In this document: positions 50,574-59,614 of the stretch, piece by piece
Numbering within the stretch: the first letter of the stretch is position 1
Layout: each line of letters begins with the position of its first letter
DNA from: Streptomyces achromogenes
Lineage (GTDB): Bacteria > Actinomycetota > Actinomycetes > Streptomycetales > Streptomycetaceae
Length of the DNA: 64,000 bases
Assembly: GCF_030816715.1 (NCBI RefSeq)
Contig: NZ_JAUSYH010000001.1
Span: forward strand, 7,502,001-7,566,000
Direction of reading: 5' to 3'
The notes under the pieces: generated by a model
What the model saw: only the letters and a program-made list of their open reading frames with translations
Databases searched by the model: none
Told to the model about the DNA's origin: nothing
Made by a program: the position numbers and the translations under genes

Positions 50574-50590
50574 ACTGGTGTTACATCAGT
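50574..50590. promoter_or_regulatory. 17-bp near-palindrome upstream of the CoA-transferase gene
   Basis: ACTGGTGTTACATCAGT is symmetric except for one base pair and the centre. It ends 22 nt before the CoA-transferase start, so it probably overlaps the promoter of the beta-oxidation operon. A LacI-like AAGCGCTT lies 44 nt further upstream. Confidence 0.6.
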
Positions 50591-50612
50591 TGTGTCACAG
50601 CAAGGGGACTGG

Positions 50613-51818
50613 ATGACGACGGGACGGACGACCGGGCAGGGCCCGCTGGCCGGCGTGCGCGTGCTGGAGCTCGCCGGGATCGGCCCGGGCCCCTTCGCGG
50701 GCATGCTGCTGGCCGATCTCGGCGCCGACGTGGTCCGGGTGGACCGTCCCGGCGGACCCTCCCTCGGCATCGACCCCGCCCACGACGTCACCAACCGCAA
50801 CAAGCGTTCGGTGGTCGTGGACCTCAAGGCGCCGGGCGGCCCGGCGCGCGTGCTCGACCTCGCCGCCCGCGCCGACGTGCTGATCGAGGGCAACCGGCCG
50901 GGTGTCGCCGAGCGGCTCGGCGTCGGCCCCGCGGAGTGCCACGCCCGCAACCCCCGACTGGTCTACGGCCGGATGACCGGTTGGGGCCAGGAGGGTCCGC
51001 TCGCCCAGCGCGCCGGCCACGACATCGCCTACATCGCCGTCACCGGAGCCCTGGGTCTGATCGGCCCCCCGGACACACCCCCGCCGGCCCCCGCCAATCT
51101 GCTCGGCGACTACGCGGGCGGCTCCCTCTACCTCGTCGTCGGCGTCCTCGCGGCGCTGCACCACGCGCGCGTGAGCGGCGTCGGCCAGGTCGTCGACGCG
51201 GCCATCGTGGACGGCGCCGCCCACCTCTCCGCGATGATCCACGGCATGCTCGCGGCCGGCGGCTGGCAGGACCGGCGCGGCGCCAACCTCCTCGACGGCG
51301 GCTGCCCGTACTACGGCGTCTACGAGACCGCCGACGGCGGGCACATGGCCGTCGGCGCGCTGGAGCCGCAGTTCTACGACGCGTTCGTGGACCTCCTCGG
51401 CCTCGGCGAAGATCTCCGTGACGCCCGAAAGGACTGGACGCGCTGGGGAGAGCTGCGCGAGGCCGTCGCCGCCCGCTTCCGCACCCGCACCCGGGACGCG
51501 TGGACGGATGTCTTCGAGGGCTCCGACGCGTGCGTGGCGCCGGTGCTGTCGCTGCGCGAGGCCCCGCACCACCCGCACCTGGCGGCCCGCGGCACCTTCG
51601 TCCACCACGGCGGCATCACCCAGCCCGCCCCCGCGCCCCGGTTCTCCGCGACCCCCACGGCCGTCCGCACCGGCCCGGCACGGCCCGGCGCCGACACGCA
51701 CCAGGTGGCTCGTGACTGGGACGTACCGGAGCTCGCGCCCGACCTGGAACAGCCCCTGCCGGACCCCCCGGCCCGGGGCGACCGACCCCCGCCCCCACCG
51801 CCCGGCCCACCCTCCTGA
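50613..51818 (+). CDS. CaiB/BaiF-family CoA-transferase (alpha-methylacyl-CoA racemase-like)
   Basis: The 401-residue family III CoA-transferase carries the N-terminal signature [20 protein letters not shown], then [36 protein letters not shown] and [15 protein letters not shown], which holds the catalytic Asp. Racemase-type members interconvert 2-methylacyl-CoA epimers so that branched chains can enter beta-oxidation. The ATG at 50613 follows AAGGGGA. The C-terminus is a Pro-rich tail. First gene of a three-gene fatty-acid oxidation operon. Confidence 0.88.
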   Translation: MTTGRTTGQGPLAGVRVLELAGIGPGPFAGMLLADLGADVVRVDRPGGPSLGIDPAHDVTNRNKRSVVVDLKAPGGPARVLDLAARADVLIEGNRPGVAERLGVGPAECHARNPRLVYGRMTGWGQEGPLAQRAGHDIAYIAVTGALGLIGPPDTPPPAPANLLGDYAGGSLYLVVGVLAALHHARVSGVGQVVDAAIVDGAAHLSAMIHGMLAAGGWQDRRGANLLDGGCPYYGVYETADGGHMAVGALEPQFYDAFVDLLGLGEDLRDARKDWTRWGELREAVAARFRTRTRDAWTDVFEGSDACVAPVLSLREAPHHPHLAARGTFVHHGGITQPAPAPRFSATPTAVRTGPARPGADTHQVARDWDVPELAPDLEQPLPDPPARGDRPPPPPPGPPS

Positions 51819-51829
51819 AAGGCCCACCA

Positions 51830-53044
51830 GTGAGCACCGAAGCGTACGTGTACGACGCGATCCGCACCCCGCGCGGGCGCGGCAAGGCGAACGGCTCCCT
51901 GCACGGAACGAAGCCCATCGACCTCGTCGTCGGACTCATCCACGAACTCCGCGACCGCTTCCCCGGCCTGGACCCGGCCGCGATCGACGACATCGTGCTC
52001 GGCGTGGTCAGCCCCGTGGGCGACCAGGGATCCGACATCGCGCGCACCGCCGCGATCGCCGCCGGCCTGCCCGACACCGTGGCGGGCGTACAGGAGAACC
52101 GCTTCTGCGCCTCGGGTCTGGAAGCCGTCAACCTGGCCGCCATGAAGGTGCGCTCGGGCTGGGAGGACCTCGTCCTCGCGGGCGGCGTCGAGTCGATGTC
52201 CCGGGTGCCGATGGCCTCGGACGGCGGCGCCTGGTTCAACGACCCGATGACCAACCTGGGCGTCAACTTCGTGCCGCAGGGCATCGGCGCCGACCTCATC
52301 GCCACCATCGAGGGCTTCTCCCGGCGCGACGTCGACGAGTACGCCGCCCTGTCGCAGGAGCGGGCGGCGACGGCCTGGAAGGAGGGCCGCTTCGACCGCT
52401 CGGTCGTCCCGGTGAGGGACCGCAGCGGACTGGTCGTCCTCGACCACGACGAGCACCCCCGCCCCGGCACCACCGCGGACTCCCTCGCCAAGCTGAAGCC
52501 GTCCTTCGCCGACATCGGCGAACTGGGCGGGTTCGACGCCGTCGCGCTGCAGAAGTACCACTGGGTGGAGAAGATCGACCACGTCCACCACGCGGGCAAC
52601 TCCTCCGGCATCGTCGACGGCGCCTCCCTGGTCGCCATCGGCACCAGGGAGGTCGGCGAGCGCCACGGGCTCACCCCGCGCGCGCGGATCGTCTCCGCGG
52701 CCGTCTCCGGCTCCGAGCCGACGATCATGCTCACCGGCCCCGCGCCCGCCACCCGCAAGGCCCTCGCCAAGGCCGGCCTGACCATCGACGACATCGACCT
52801 CGTCGAGATCAACGAGGCGTTCGCCGCGGTCGTCCTGCGCTTCGTCAAGGACATGGGCCTGTCCCTCGACAAGGTCAACGTCAACGGCGGCGCGATCGCG
52901 CTGGGCCACCCGCTCGGCGCCACCGGCGCGATGATCCTCGGCTCCCTCGTCGACGAACTGGAGCGCCAGGACAAGCGCTACGGCCTCGCCACCCTCTGCG
53001 TCGGCGGCGGTATGGGCATCGCCACCGTCGTCGAGCGCGTCTGA
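51830..53044 (+). CDS. fadA: acetyl-CoA acyltransferase (thiolase), FadA type
   Basis: The 404-residue degradative thiolase cleaves 3-ketoacyl-CoA with CoA. The nucleophile is Cys93 ([12 protein letters not shown]); His360 ([13 protein letters not shown]) and Cys390 ([10 protein letters not shown]) complete the active site. [19 protein letters not shown] is the usual N-terminus. The GTG at 51830 follows the CoA-transferase stop by 11 nt. Works with the downstream FadB-like multienzyme. Confidence 0.93.
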   Translation: MSTEAYVYDAIRTPRGRGKANGSLHGTKPIDLVVGLIHELRDRFPGLDPAAIDDIVLGVVSPVGDQGSDIARTAAIAAGLPDTVAGVQENRFCASGLEAVNLAAMKVRSGWEDLVLAGGVESMSRVPMASDGGAWFNDPMTNLGVNFVPQGIGADLIATIEGFSRRDVDEYAALSQERAATAWKEGRFDRSVVPVRDRSGLVVLDHDEHPRPGTTADSLAKLKPSFADIGELGGFDAVALQKYHWVEKIDHVHHAGNSSGIVDGASLVAIGTREVGERHGLTPRARIVSAAVSGSEPTIMLTGPAPATRKALAKAGLTIDDIDLVEINEAFAAVVLRFVKDMGLSLDKVNVNGGAIALGHPLGATGAMILGSLVDELERQDKRYGLATLCVGGGMGIATVVERV

Positions 53045-53084
53045 CCACCCCAGCGGAACCCGAGACCTCTACGGAGAACCCGTC

Positions 53085-55262
53085 ATGACACAGAGCACCA
53101 CCATCCGCTGGGAACAGGACCGCACCGGCCTCGTCACCCTCGTCCTCGACGACCCCGACCAGTCCGCGAACACCATGAACGCGGCCTTCCGCGCCTCCCT
53201 GGCCGCCGTCGCCGACCGCCTGGAGGCCGAGAAGGACTCCGTCCGGGGCGTCATCCTCACCTCCGCCAAGAAGACCTTCTTCGCCGGCGGCGACCTGCGC
53301 GACCTCATCCGCGTCACCCCGGACACGGCCCAGGAGCTGCTGGACGGCGGACTGGAGATCAAGCGCAACCTCCGCCGCATCGAGACCCTCGGCAAGCCCG
53401 TCGTCGCCGCCCTGAACGGCGCGGCCCTCGGCGGCGGCTACGAACTCGCCCTCGCCTGCCACCACCGCATCGCCCTCGACGCGCCCGGCTCGAAGATCGG
53501 CTGCCCCGAGGTCACCCTCGGCCTGCTCCCCGGCGGCGGCGGCGTCGTGCGCACGGTCCGGCTGCTGGGCATCACCGACGCCCTCCTCAAGGTCCTCCTC
53601 AAGGGCACCCAGTACAGCCCGCGGCGGGCCCTGGAGAACGGTCTGGTCGACGAGGTCGCCGACTCGCCCGAGGACCTGCTCGCCAAGGCCCGCGCCTTCG
53701 TCGACGCGAACCCCGAGTCGCAGCAGCCCTGGGACCGGCCGGGCTACCGCATCCCGGGCGGCACCCCGTCGAACCCCCGGTTCGCCGCCAACCTGCCCGC
53801 GTTCCCGGCCAGCCTGCGCAAGGAGACCAGCGGCGCCCCCTACCCCGCGCCGCGCAACATCCTCGCCGCGGCCGTCGAGGGCGCCCAGGTCGACTTCGAG
53901 ACCGCACAGGTCATCGAGGCCCGCTACTTCGTCGAGCTGGCCGCGGGACAGACGTCGAAGAACATGATCCAGGCGTTCTTCTTCGACCTCCAGGCCGTCA
54001 ACTCGGGCCTCAGCCGCCCCAAGGGCGTCGCACCCCGACCGGTGCGCAGGGCGGCCGTCCTGGGCGCCGGGATGATGGGCGCGGGCATCGCCTACGCGTG
54101 CGCCCGCGCGGGCATCGACGTCGTCCTGAAGGACGTCTCCCTGGAGGCCGCGCTCAAGGGCAAGGCCTACTCCGAGAAGCTGTGTGCCAAGGCCGTCTCC
54201 CGCGGCCGCACGACCCAGGAGAAGGCGGACGCGCTCCTCGCCCGCATCACGCCCACCGCGGACCCCGCCGACCTGGCCGGCTGCGACGCCGTCATCGAGG
54301 CCGTCTTCGAGGACACCGCCCTCAAGCACAAGGTGTTCCAGGAGATCGAGCAGGTCGTCGCGCCCGACGCCCTGCTGTGCTCCAACACCTCCACGCTGCC
54401 CATCACCGCCCTCGCCGAAGGGGTCGAGCGGCAGGCCGACTTCATCGGGCTGCACTTCTTCTCGCCCGTCGACAAGATGCCGCTGGTCGAGATCATCAAG
54501 GGCGAGCGCACCGGCGACGAGGCGCTCGCGCGCGCCTTCGACCTGGTGCGGCAGATCAAGAAGACGCCGATCGTCGTCAACGACTCGCGCGGCTTCTTCA
54601 CCTCCCGGGTGATCGGCCACTTCATCAACGAGGGCGTCGCCATGGTCGGCGAGGGCATCGAGCCCGCCTCCGTGGAGCAGGCGGCCGCGCAGGCCGGTTA
54701 CCCCGCCAAGGTGCTCTCCCTGATGGACGAGCTGACGCTCACCCTTGCGCAGAAGATCCGGCGGGAGTCCAGGCGAGCCGTCGAGGAGGCCGGCGGCGTC
54801 TGGACCGCGCACCCCGCCGAGGCCGTCATCGACCGCATGGTCGACGAGTTCGGCCGCACGGGGCGCAGCGGCGGCGCCGGCTTCTACGAGTACGGGGAGG
54901 ACGGCGGGCGGGCCGGTCTGTGGCCGGGGCTGCGCGAGCACTTCACCCGCGCGGGCGCCGAGATCCCCTTCGAGGACATGCAGGAGCGCATGCTGTTCTC
55001 CGAGGCCCTCGACACCGTCAGGCTCGTCGAGGAGGGCGTCCTGACCTCCGTCGCCGACGCCAACATCGGCTCCCTCTTCGGCATCGGCTTCCCCGGCTGG
55101 ACCGGAGGCGTGCTCCAGTACATCAACGGCTACGACGGCGGGCTCCCCGGCTTCGTGGCTCGCGCGCGTGAGCTCGCCGCACGCTACGGCGACCGCTTCA
55201 CCCCGCCCCCCCTGCTGGTGGAGAAGGCGCAACGGGGGGAGACCTTCACGGACGCGCGCTGA
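53085..55262 (+). CDS. fadB: enoyl-CoA hydratase / 3-hydroxyacyl-CoA dehydrogenase, FadB type
   Basis: The 725-residue trifunctional-type protein carries out two steps of beta-oxidation. Residues 1-190 are crotonase-fold hydratase with catalytic Glu120 (LGGGYELALAC) and Glu142 (GCPEVTLGLLPGGGG). From about 318 there is a Rossmann domain (AVLGAGMMGAGIAYACA), SNTSTLPITALAEG, and the catalytic His in GLHFFSPVDKMPLVEII, then dehydrogenase C-terminal domains. The start ATG at 53085 is 40 nt after the thiolase stop. It converges on the MerR gene. Confidence 0.94.
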   Translation: MTQSTTIRWEQDRTGLVTLVLDDPDQSANTMNAAFRASLAAVADRLEAEKDSVRGVILTSAKKTFFAGGDLRDLIRVTPDTAQELLDGGLEIKRNLRRIETLGKPVVAALNGAALGGGYELALACHHRIALDAPGSKIGCPEVTLGLLPGGGGVVRTVRLLGITDALLKVLLKGTQYSPRRALENGLVDEVADSPEDLLAKARAFVDANPESQQPWDRPGYRIPGGTPSNPRFAANLPAFPASLRKETSGAPYPAPRNILAAAVEGAQVDFETAQVIEARYFVELAAGQTSKNMIQAFFFDLQAVNSGLSRPKGVAPRPVRRAAVLGAGMMGAGIAYACARAGIDVVLKDVSLEAALKGKAYSEKLCAKAVSRGRTTQEKADALLARITPTADPADLAGCDAVIEAVFEDTALKHKVFQEIEQVVAPDALLCSNTSTLPITALAEGVERQADFIGLHFFSPVDKMPLVEIIKGERTGDEALARAFDLVRQIKKTPIVVNDSRGFFTSRVIGHFINEGVAMVGEGIEPASVEQAAAQAGYPAKVLSLMDELTLTLAQKIRRESRRAVEEAGGVWTAHPAEAVIDRMVDEFGRTGRSGGAGFYEYGEDGGRAGLWPGLREHFTRAGAEIPFEDMQERMLFSEALDTVRLVEEGVLTSVADANIGSLFGIGFPGWTGGVLQYINGYDGGLPGFVARARELAARYGDRFTPPPLLVEKAQRGETFTDAR

Positions 55263-55274
55263 GCGATCGGACCG

Positions 55275-55988
55275 TCACGGGGAGCCGTCCGCCGGCGGCT
55301 CCCCGAGCCACTCCCGCAGTTCCTCCGTGAGCGAGCGCTGGAAGGCCGTCAGCAGCGCCTGGACGACCAGCGGCTGCATGTGCGCCGACAGCGACCGCAC
55401 CGCCCGCGCGTCGCGCTCCGGCACCTCCTCGCGCAGCAGCCGCGACAGCTCGTGGGCCGCCGCGCGCGCATGGTCGAGCAGGACGGTGCGCGCCGCGCGG
55501 ATGGACTCCGGCGACAACGGCATGTCCAGCAGCCGGACCCCCAGCCGCAGCAGGCCGGGGTCGACCCCGTACCCGTCGTCGCCGCGGCGTACGACGTTCA
55601 TCGCGACGAGCCGGTCCAGATCCTCCTCGCCGAGCGTGCGCCCCGCCCGCCGCTGCAGTTCCTCCCGGCTCACCGTCTCCACCGCGTCCGGCGCCCAGGA
55701 AGCCACCACGGCCCGGTGCACGGCGAGGTCGTGGGCGTCCAGACCGGGCGGCAGCCGCTCCAGGTAGCGCTCGATCGCCGCCAGCGTCAGACCCTGCCCG
55801 CGCAGTTCCTCGATCAGCGCCAGGCGCGCGAGGTGCCCGGCGCCGTAACGCCCCACCCGGCGCGGCCCGATGACCGGCGGCGGCAGCAGCCCCTTCGTGC
55901 CGTAGAAGCGCACCGTGCGCACCGTGACCCCGGCGCGCGCGGCCAGCTCGTCGACCGTGAGGGCCGGCTCCTCGGTCTCGCTCGTCAT
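55275..55988 (-). CDS. MerR-family transcriptional regulator
   Basis: The 237-residue protein has a MerR HTH (LTVDELAARAGVTVRTVRFY, then LLPPPVIGPRRVGRYGAGHL) with the long C-terminal helix and an effector domain of about 130 residues without a Cys metal site. The ATG at 55988 is 7 nt downstream of GATACT, with no ribosome binding site, so a leaderless transcript is likely. It overlaps no neighbour and converges on fadB with 12 nt between stops. It is a candidate regulator of the beta-oxidation operon, which is inference. Confidence 0.9.
   Translation of the reverse strand: MTSETEEPALTVDELAARAGVTVRTVRFYGTKGLLPPPVIGPRRVGRYGAGHLARLALIEELRGQGLTLAAIERYLERLPPGLDAHDLAVHRAVVASWAPDAVETVSREELQRRAGRTLGEEDLDRLVAMNVVRRGDDGYGVDPGLLRLGVRLLDMPLSPESIRAARTVLLDHARAAAHELSRLLREEVPERDARAVRSLSAHMQPLVVQALLTAFQRSLTEELREWLGEPPADGSP
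55279..55304. terminator. hairpin at the fadB/MerR convergence
   Basis: GGGGAGCCG and CGGCTCCCC form a 9-bp stem with an 8-nt loop, located inside the last codons of the MerR gene and just beyond the fadB stop. Confidence 0.65.
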
Positions 55989-56005
55989 GTGCAGCAGTAT
56001 CGCTG

Positions 56006-56022
56006 TCACACCGATGCTGTGA
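56006..56022. promoter_or_regulatory. dyad upstream of the MerR gene
   Basis: TCACA-CCGATGC-TGTGA has 5-bp arms and lies 18-34 nt upstream of the MerR start, overlapping where its promoter should be. MerR proteins bind dyads between stretched -35 and -10 boxes. Confidence 0.45.
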
Positions 56023-56113
56023 AACCCGCGACGGCGGAGCGACCGGCGCACGGCAAGGACCGGCGCACCTGCGGACCGGCGCCGATGTCGGTGGCGTCGC
56101 CTACCGTGGCGTC

Positions 56114-56596
56114 ATGGGGGAGATCACTTGTGTCAGGGGCGACGCCACCGTGCCGTCGGTGAAGGGCGTCAAGGTGATCGCCCATGTCTGCAACGACATC
56201 GGGGGAGGGGGGAAGGGCTTCGTCCTCGCGCTGTCCCGCCGCTGGCCCGAACCGGAGGCGGCCTACCGCGCCTGGCACCGGGAGGGCGCCTCCAACGACT
56301 TCGGCCCGGGCGCGCTCCAGCTGGTCCAGGTGGAGCCGTACGTGTGGGTCGCCGACATGATCGGCCAGCGCGGCGTGCGGACGGGCAGCAAGGGCGTCCC
56401 CGTGCGGTACGAGGCCATCGACGCGGCGCTGGCCCGGCTGGCCGGCCCCGCACGGGAACTCCACGCGTCCGTGCACATGCCACGGATAGGCTGCGGCCTG
56501 GCCGGGGGCAAGTGGTCCCGCGTCGAGCCGCTCGTGAGTGAGCGGCTCGTGCGGCGGGGCGTCGCGGTGACGGTGTACGACCACGGGGAGGGGTAG
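56114..56596 (+). CDS. macro-domain protein (ADP-ribose binding/hydrolysis)
   Basis: The 160-residue protein is a compact macro domain of the OARD1/POA1-like type: ITCVRGDATVPSV, VIAHVCNDIGGGGKGFVLAL (ADP-ribose pocket) and HMPRIGCGLAGGKW. Such proteins bind ADP-ribose and often remove ADP-ribosyl groups or phosphates from it. TACCGT ends 6 nt before the ATG and there is no ribosome binding site, so the mRNA is probably leaderless. A PfkB kinase gene follows 5 nt after its stop. Confidence 0.9.
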   Translation: MGEITCVRGDATVPSVKGVKVIAHVCNDIGGGGKGFVLALSRRWPEPEAAYRAWHREGASNDFGPGALQLVQVEPYVWVADMIGQRGVRTGSKGVPVRYEAIDAALARLAGPARELHASVHMPRIGCGLAGGKWSRVEPLVSERLVRRGVAVTVYDHGEG

Positions 56597-56601
56597 CGCC
56601 C

Positions 56602-57561
56602 ATGCGCGCACGGACCGGCAGGCACATGGACGGCGTCGCAGGAGTCGGCGATGTCGAGGAGGTCCGCGGCATCGATGTGCTGGTGCTCGGCGGGGCCGGC
56701 GTGGACACGATCGTGTACGTGCCGGAGTTGCCGCTCCCGTACGCCGACAGTTACCTGATCGACAGCGGGATCCGCGCCCGCGCGGGCCAGACCGGTGACT
56801 TCGTCGCCCTGGGCCTCGCCGCCCTCGGCCTGCGCACCCACCATCTCGACTTCCTCGGCGACGACCCCGAGGGCGACCTGGTCCGCGCCCTGCACGAGGA
56901 GCACGGCATCGCCCTCACCGCGATCGAGCAGCCCGCCGGCACCAAGCGGGCGGTGAACCTGGTGAGCCCGGACGGCAGGCGGCTGTCGCTGTACGACACC
57001 AGCCGCGGGCGAGCGGGCGACCGCTTCCCCGAGGACACCCTGCGCGGCCTCGCCGCGGCGAGCCGCCATGTGCACGTGTCCATCACGCAGCCCTGCGCCG
57101 AGGCGCTGCCCGTCCTGCGCGAGGCGGGCGTCGGCATCTCCACCGACCTGCACAACTGGGACGGCGAGAACCCCTACCAGGCGGCCTTCGCCCTGGCGGC
57201 GGACGTCGTGTTCGTCTCCGCGACCGCACTGCCCGACCCGCGGGCGACCATGCGCCGCATCGCCGAGCGCGGCCGCGCCGAAGCGGTCGTCGCCACCGCG
57301 GGAGCCGAGGGAGCGTATCTGCTGGCAGGAGGCGAGCTGACACATGTCCCCGCCGTCGCCCCGCCCGGACCGGTGGTCGACTCCAACGGCGCGGGCGACG
57401 CCTTCGCCGCCGCCTTCCTGTTCGGCCGTCTCCACGGCGAACCGCCCCGCCGGTGCGCCGAGTTCGGGGCACTGGCGGGGGCGTACGCGTGCACGGTGCC
57501 GGCGACGGAGAGCGCCGCCCTGCCCCGCGCCGAGCTGCTGGCACGGGCGGACGCCCGCTGA
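56602..57561 (+). CDS. PfkB-family carbohydrate kinase
   Basis: The 319-residue kinase has the ribokinase fold: IDVLVLGGAGVDTIVYVPEL, GIRARAGQTGDFVALGLAAL and the catalytic VVDSNGAGDAFAAAFLFG near the C-terminus. The family phosphorylates ribose, fructose, adenosine or related substrates. The ATG at 56602 follows GGGGAGGGG by about 8 nt. Close linkage to the macro-domain gene suggests a shared pathway, possibly handling of ribose released from ADP-ribose; this is inference. Confidence 0.9.
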   Translation: MRARTGRHMDGVAGVGDVEEVRGIDVLVLGGAGVDTIVYVPELPLPYADSYLIDSGIRARAGQTGDFVALGLAALGLRTHHLDFLGDDPEGDLVRALHEEHGIALTAIEQPAGTKRAVNLVSPDGRRLSLYDTSRGRAGDRFPEDTLRGLAAASRHVHVSITQPCAEALPVLREAGVGISTDLHNWDGENPYQAAFALAADVVFVSATALPDPRATMRRIAERGRAEAVVATAGAEGAYLLAGGELTHVPAVAPPGPVVDSNGAGDAFAAAFLFGRLHGEPPRRCAEFGALAGAYACTVPATESAALPRAELLARADAR

Positions 57562-57593
57562 CCGCGGTGGCTTCGGCGACGTCGGTTCTGACG

Positions 57594-57773
57594 TCAGTTC
57601 TGCTTACGTCTCGCAGCGCTGAGGCCGACCACCCCGACGAGGGCGACGATCGCGCCCAGCAGGGTCAGCACAGGGATGCCGCCGATGAGGCCGACGGCCA
57701 TCACCACCGCCCCGATCAGCGGCACCACCCTCCACACGCCCAGACCCTCGTTGCCGTTCCGTGCAGCAGCCAT
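57594..57773 (-). CDS. 59-residue membrane protein
   Basis: A small protein with two transmembrane helices (VVPLIGAVVMAVGLIGGIPV, then LTLLGAIVALVGVVGLS) and a basic C-terminus (AARRKQN). The ATG at 57773 follows AGGAG by about 12 nt. The family is not recognised. It converges on the PfkB kinase gene. Confidence 0.7.
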   Translation of the reverse strand: MAAARNGNEGLGVWRVVPLIGAVVMAVGLIGGIPVLTLLGAIVALVGVVGLSAARRKQN

Positions 57774-57889
57774 GACCGCCCCCGCTCTCCTCGCAGTTCC
57801 TGCACGGCTTGATACCCACAGCCGCCGTATATCAGACAGGAGTTCGTAATTTTCCGGCATCGAGGGCAGAACGGGCGGCCGATCGGCGC

Positions 57890-59383
57890 TCAGTGCGCGT
57901 GGACGTCGTTCGTCGCCGCGATCTTCTTCCAGGACTTCGGCTGCGCGGGAGCGGCCGCCGCCTTCGCGGCCGCCGCCGTCCGCGCGGTCGAAGCCGCCGG
58001 TTTCGACGGCTGGAACAGCCACGCGTCGAACAGGGCGCCCAGCTGCCTGCCCGAGACCCGCTCGGCGTATCGCACGAAATCGGACACCGTCGCGTTGCCG
58101 TAGGCGTGTTCCCGCGGCCAGCCCTTCAGGACGGCGAAGAAGGCCTCGTCGCCGATCTCGTCGCGCAGCGCCTGCACCGCCAGCGCGCCCCGGTCGTACA
58201 CGGCGATGTCGAACTGGTTCTCCGGACCCGGGTCGCCGGGCTTCACCGTCCAGAAGGCGTCGTCGGCGGGATGCGAGGCGTACACGTAGTCCGCGATCTC
58301 CCGGGCCGTGCCCTCGTCCTCGTGCTCGGACCACAGCCACTGCGCGTACCGCGCGAAGCCCTCGTTCAGCCAGATGTCCTTCCACCCGGCGACGGACACG
58401 AAGTCGCCGTACCACTGGTGGGCCAGTTCGTGCACCACCACGGAGGTGTTGGAGCCGCCGGCGAACTGCCGCGGGCTGTAGAAGGGCCGGGTCTGCGTCT
58501 CCAGGGCGTACCCGGTGTTCGTGTTCGGCACGTACCCGCCGAGCGCGTCGAAGGGGTACGGCCCGAGGTACCCGCTCAGCCAGTCGGCGATCTCCCCGGT
58601 CCGCTCGACGCTCGCCCGCGCCGCGCCCGCGTTGTCGCCGAGATCCCTGCTGTAGGCGTTGACGACCGGGATGCCGCTCTCGGTCGTGCCGGTGGTGAGG
58701 TCGAACCTGCCGACGGCGAGCGTGGCCAGGTAGGTGGCCTGCGGCTTGCCGGAGCGCCAGTTGAAGCGGGTCCAGCCGGCCCGTGAACTCGTCGACTGCA
58801 GCGTGCCGTTGGAGAGGGCCTGGGTGCCGTCGGGCACCTGCACGGACACGTCGTAGGTGGCCTTGTCGAGCGGGTGGTCGTTGCTCGGGAACCACCACCA
58901 GGCCGCCTCGGGCTCGTTCGCGCCGACCCCGCCGTCCGGGGTGCGGTGCCAGCTGGTGAAGCCGTACGCCTGCTTCGAGGACGGGACGCCGCGGTAGCGG
59001 ACCACGACGGTGACCTGCGCCCCCTCCGCCAGCGTTTTCTTCGGCGTGACCACCAGCTCGTGCTCGCCCGAGGTGGCGAACGCCGCGACCGCGCCGTCGA
59101 CCCGCACCTCGCTCACGTCGAGCAGGAAGTCCAGGTCGAACCGCGACAGGTCCTGCGTGGTCTTCGCCAGGATCGTCGCCGTGCCCTCCAGTTCGTCCGT
59201 GGCCGGCCGGTACTTCAGCCGCAGGTCGTAGTGGGAGACGTCGTAGCCGCCGTTGCCGTACGCCGGATAGTAGGGGTCGCCGATGCCCGGGGCTCCGGGG
59301 GAGCCGCTCGCGGCCGACGCCGGGATCGCCAGCAGGACGGAGGCGGCGGCGAGTGCGCCGGGCGCGGTGAGTCTGCGGTGCAC
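57890..59383 (-). CDS. secreted M1-family metallopeptidase
   Basis: The 497-residue exported zinc peptidase starts with a signal peptide (RRLTAPGALAAASVLLAIPA). Zinc ligands are His318, His322 and Glu341 (VVVHELAHQWYGDF, WLNEGFARY), the HEXXH-x18-E pattern of M1 aminopeptidases. The substrate-binding GAMEN motif of classical members is replaced by GYALETQTR. The C-terminal ERAP-like helical domain is absent, giving a short two-domain enzyme of a type common in Streptomyces. The GTG at 59383 follows GGAG. It probably supplies amino acids from external peptides. Confidence 0.9.
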   Translation of the reverse strand: MHRRLTAPGALAAASVLLAIPASAASGSPGAPGIGDPYYPAYGNGGYDVSHYDLRLKYRPATDELEGTATILAKTTQDLSRFDLDFLLDVSEVRVDGAVAAFATSGEHELVVTPKKTLAEGAQVTVVVRYRGVPSSKQAYGFTSWHRTPDGGVGANEPEAAWWWFPSNDHPLDKATYDVSVQVPDGTQALSNGTLQSTSSRAGWTRFNWRSGKPQATYLATLAVGRFDLTTGTTESGIPVVNAYSRDLGDNAGAARASVERTGEIADWLSGYLGPYPFDALGGYVPNTNTGYALETQTRPFYSPRQFAGGSNTSVVVHELAHQWYGDFVSVAGWKDIWLNEGFARYAQWLWSEHEDEGTAREIADYVYASHPADDAFWTVKPGDPGPENQFDIAVYDRGALAVQALRDEIGDEAFFAVLKGWPREHAYGNATVSDFVRYAERVSGRQLGALFDAWLFQPSKPAASTARTAAAAKAAAAPAQPKSWKKIAATNDVHAH

Positions 59384-59614
59384 GTGAACTCCAAGTCGTC
59401 GAGGAGCGCGGTCCGTTCGGAGCCTATGGACTCCCTGTGCCTCAGGACCTGCCCGACACCGCTTCCGTCACACGATCGCCATTCGGCCGTCACGAGCGGT
59501 CCGCCTCGGCACGCGTGGTCCCGGCCGGAACCGCCGCACCTCCCGCCGCACTGTCCGCCGCCGCCTCATCTGCCCTCTTCTGCGCGGGAGTTGACGCGAG
59601 TACCGTCGAAGCAC

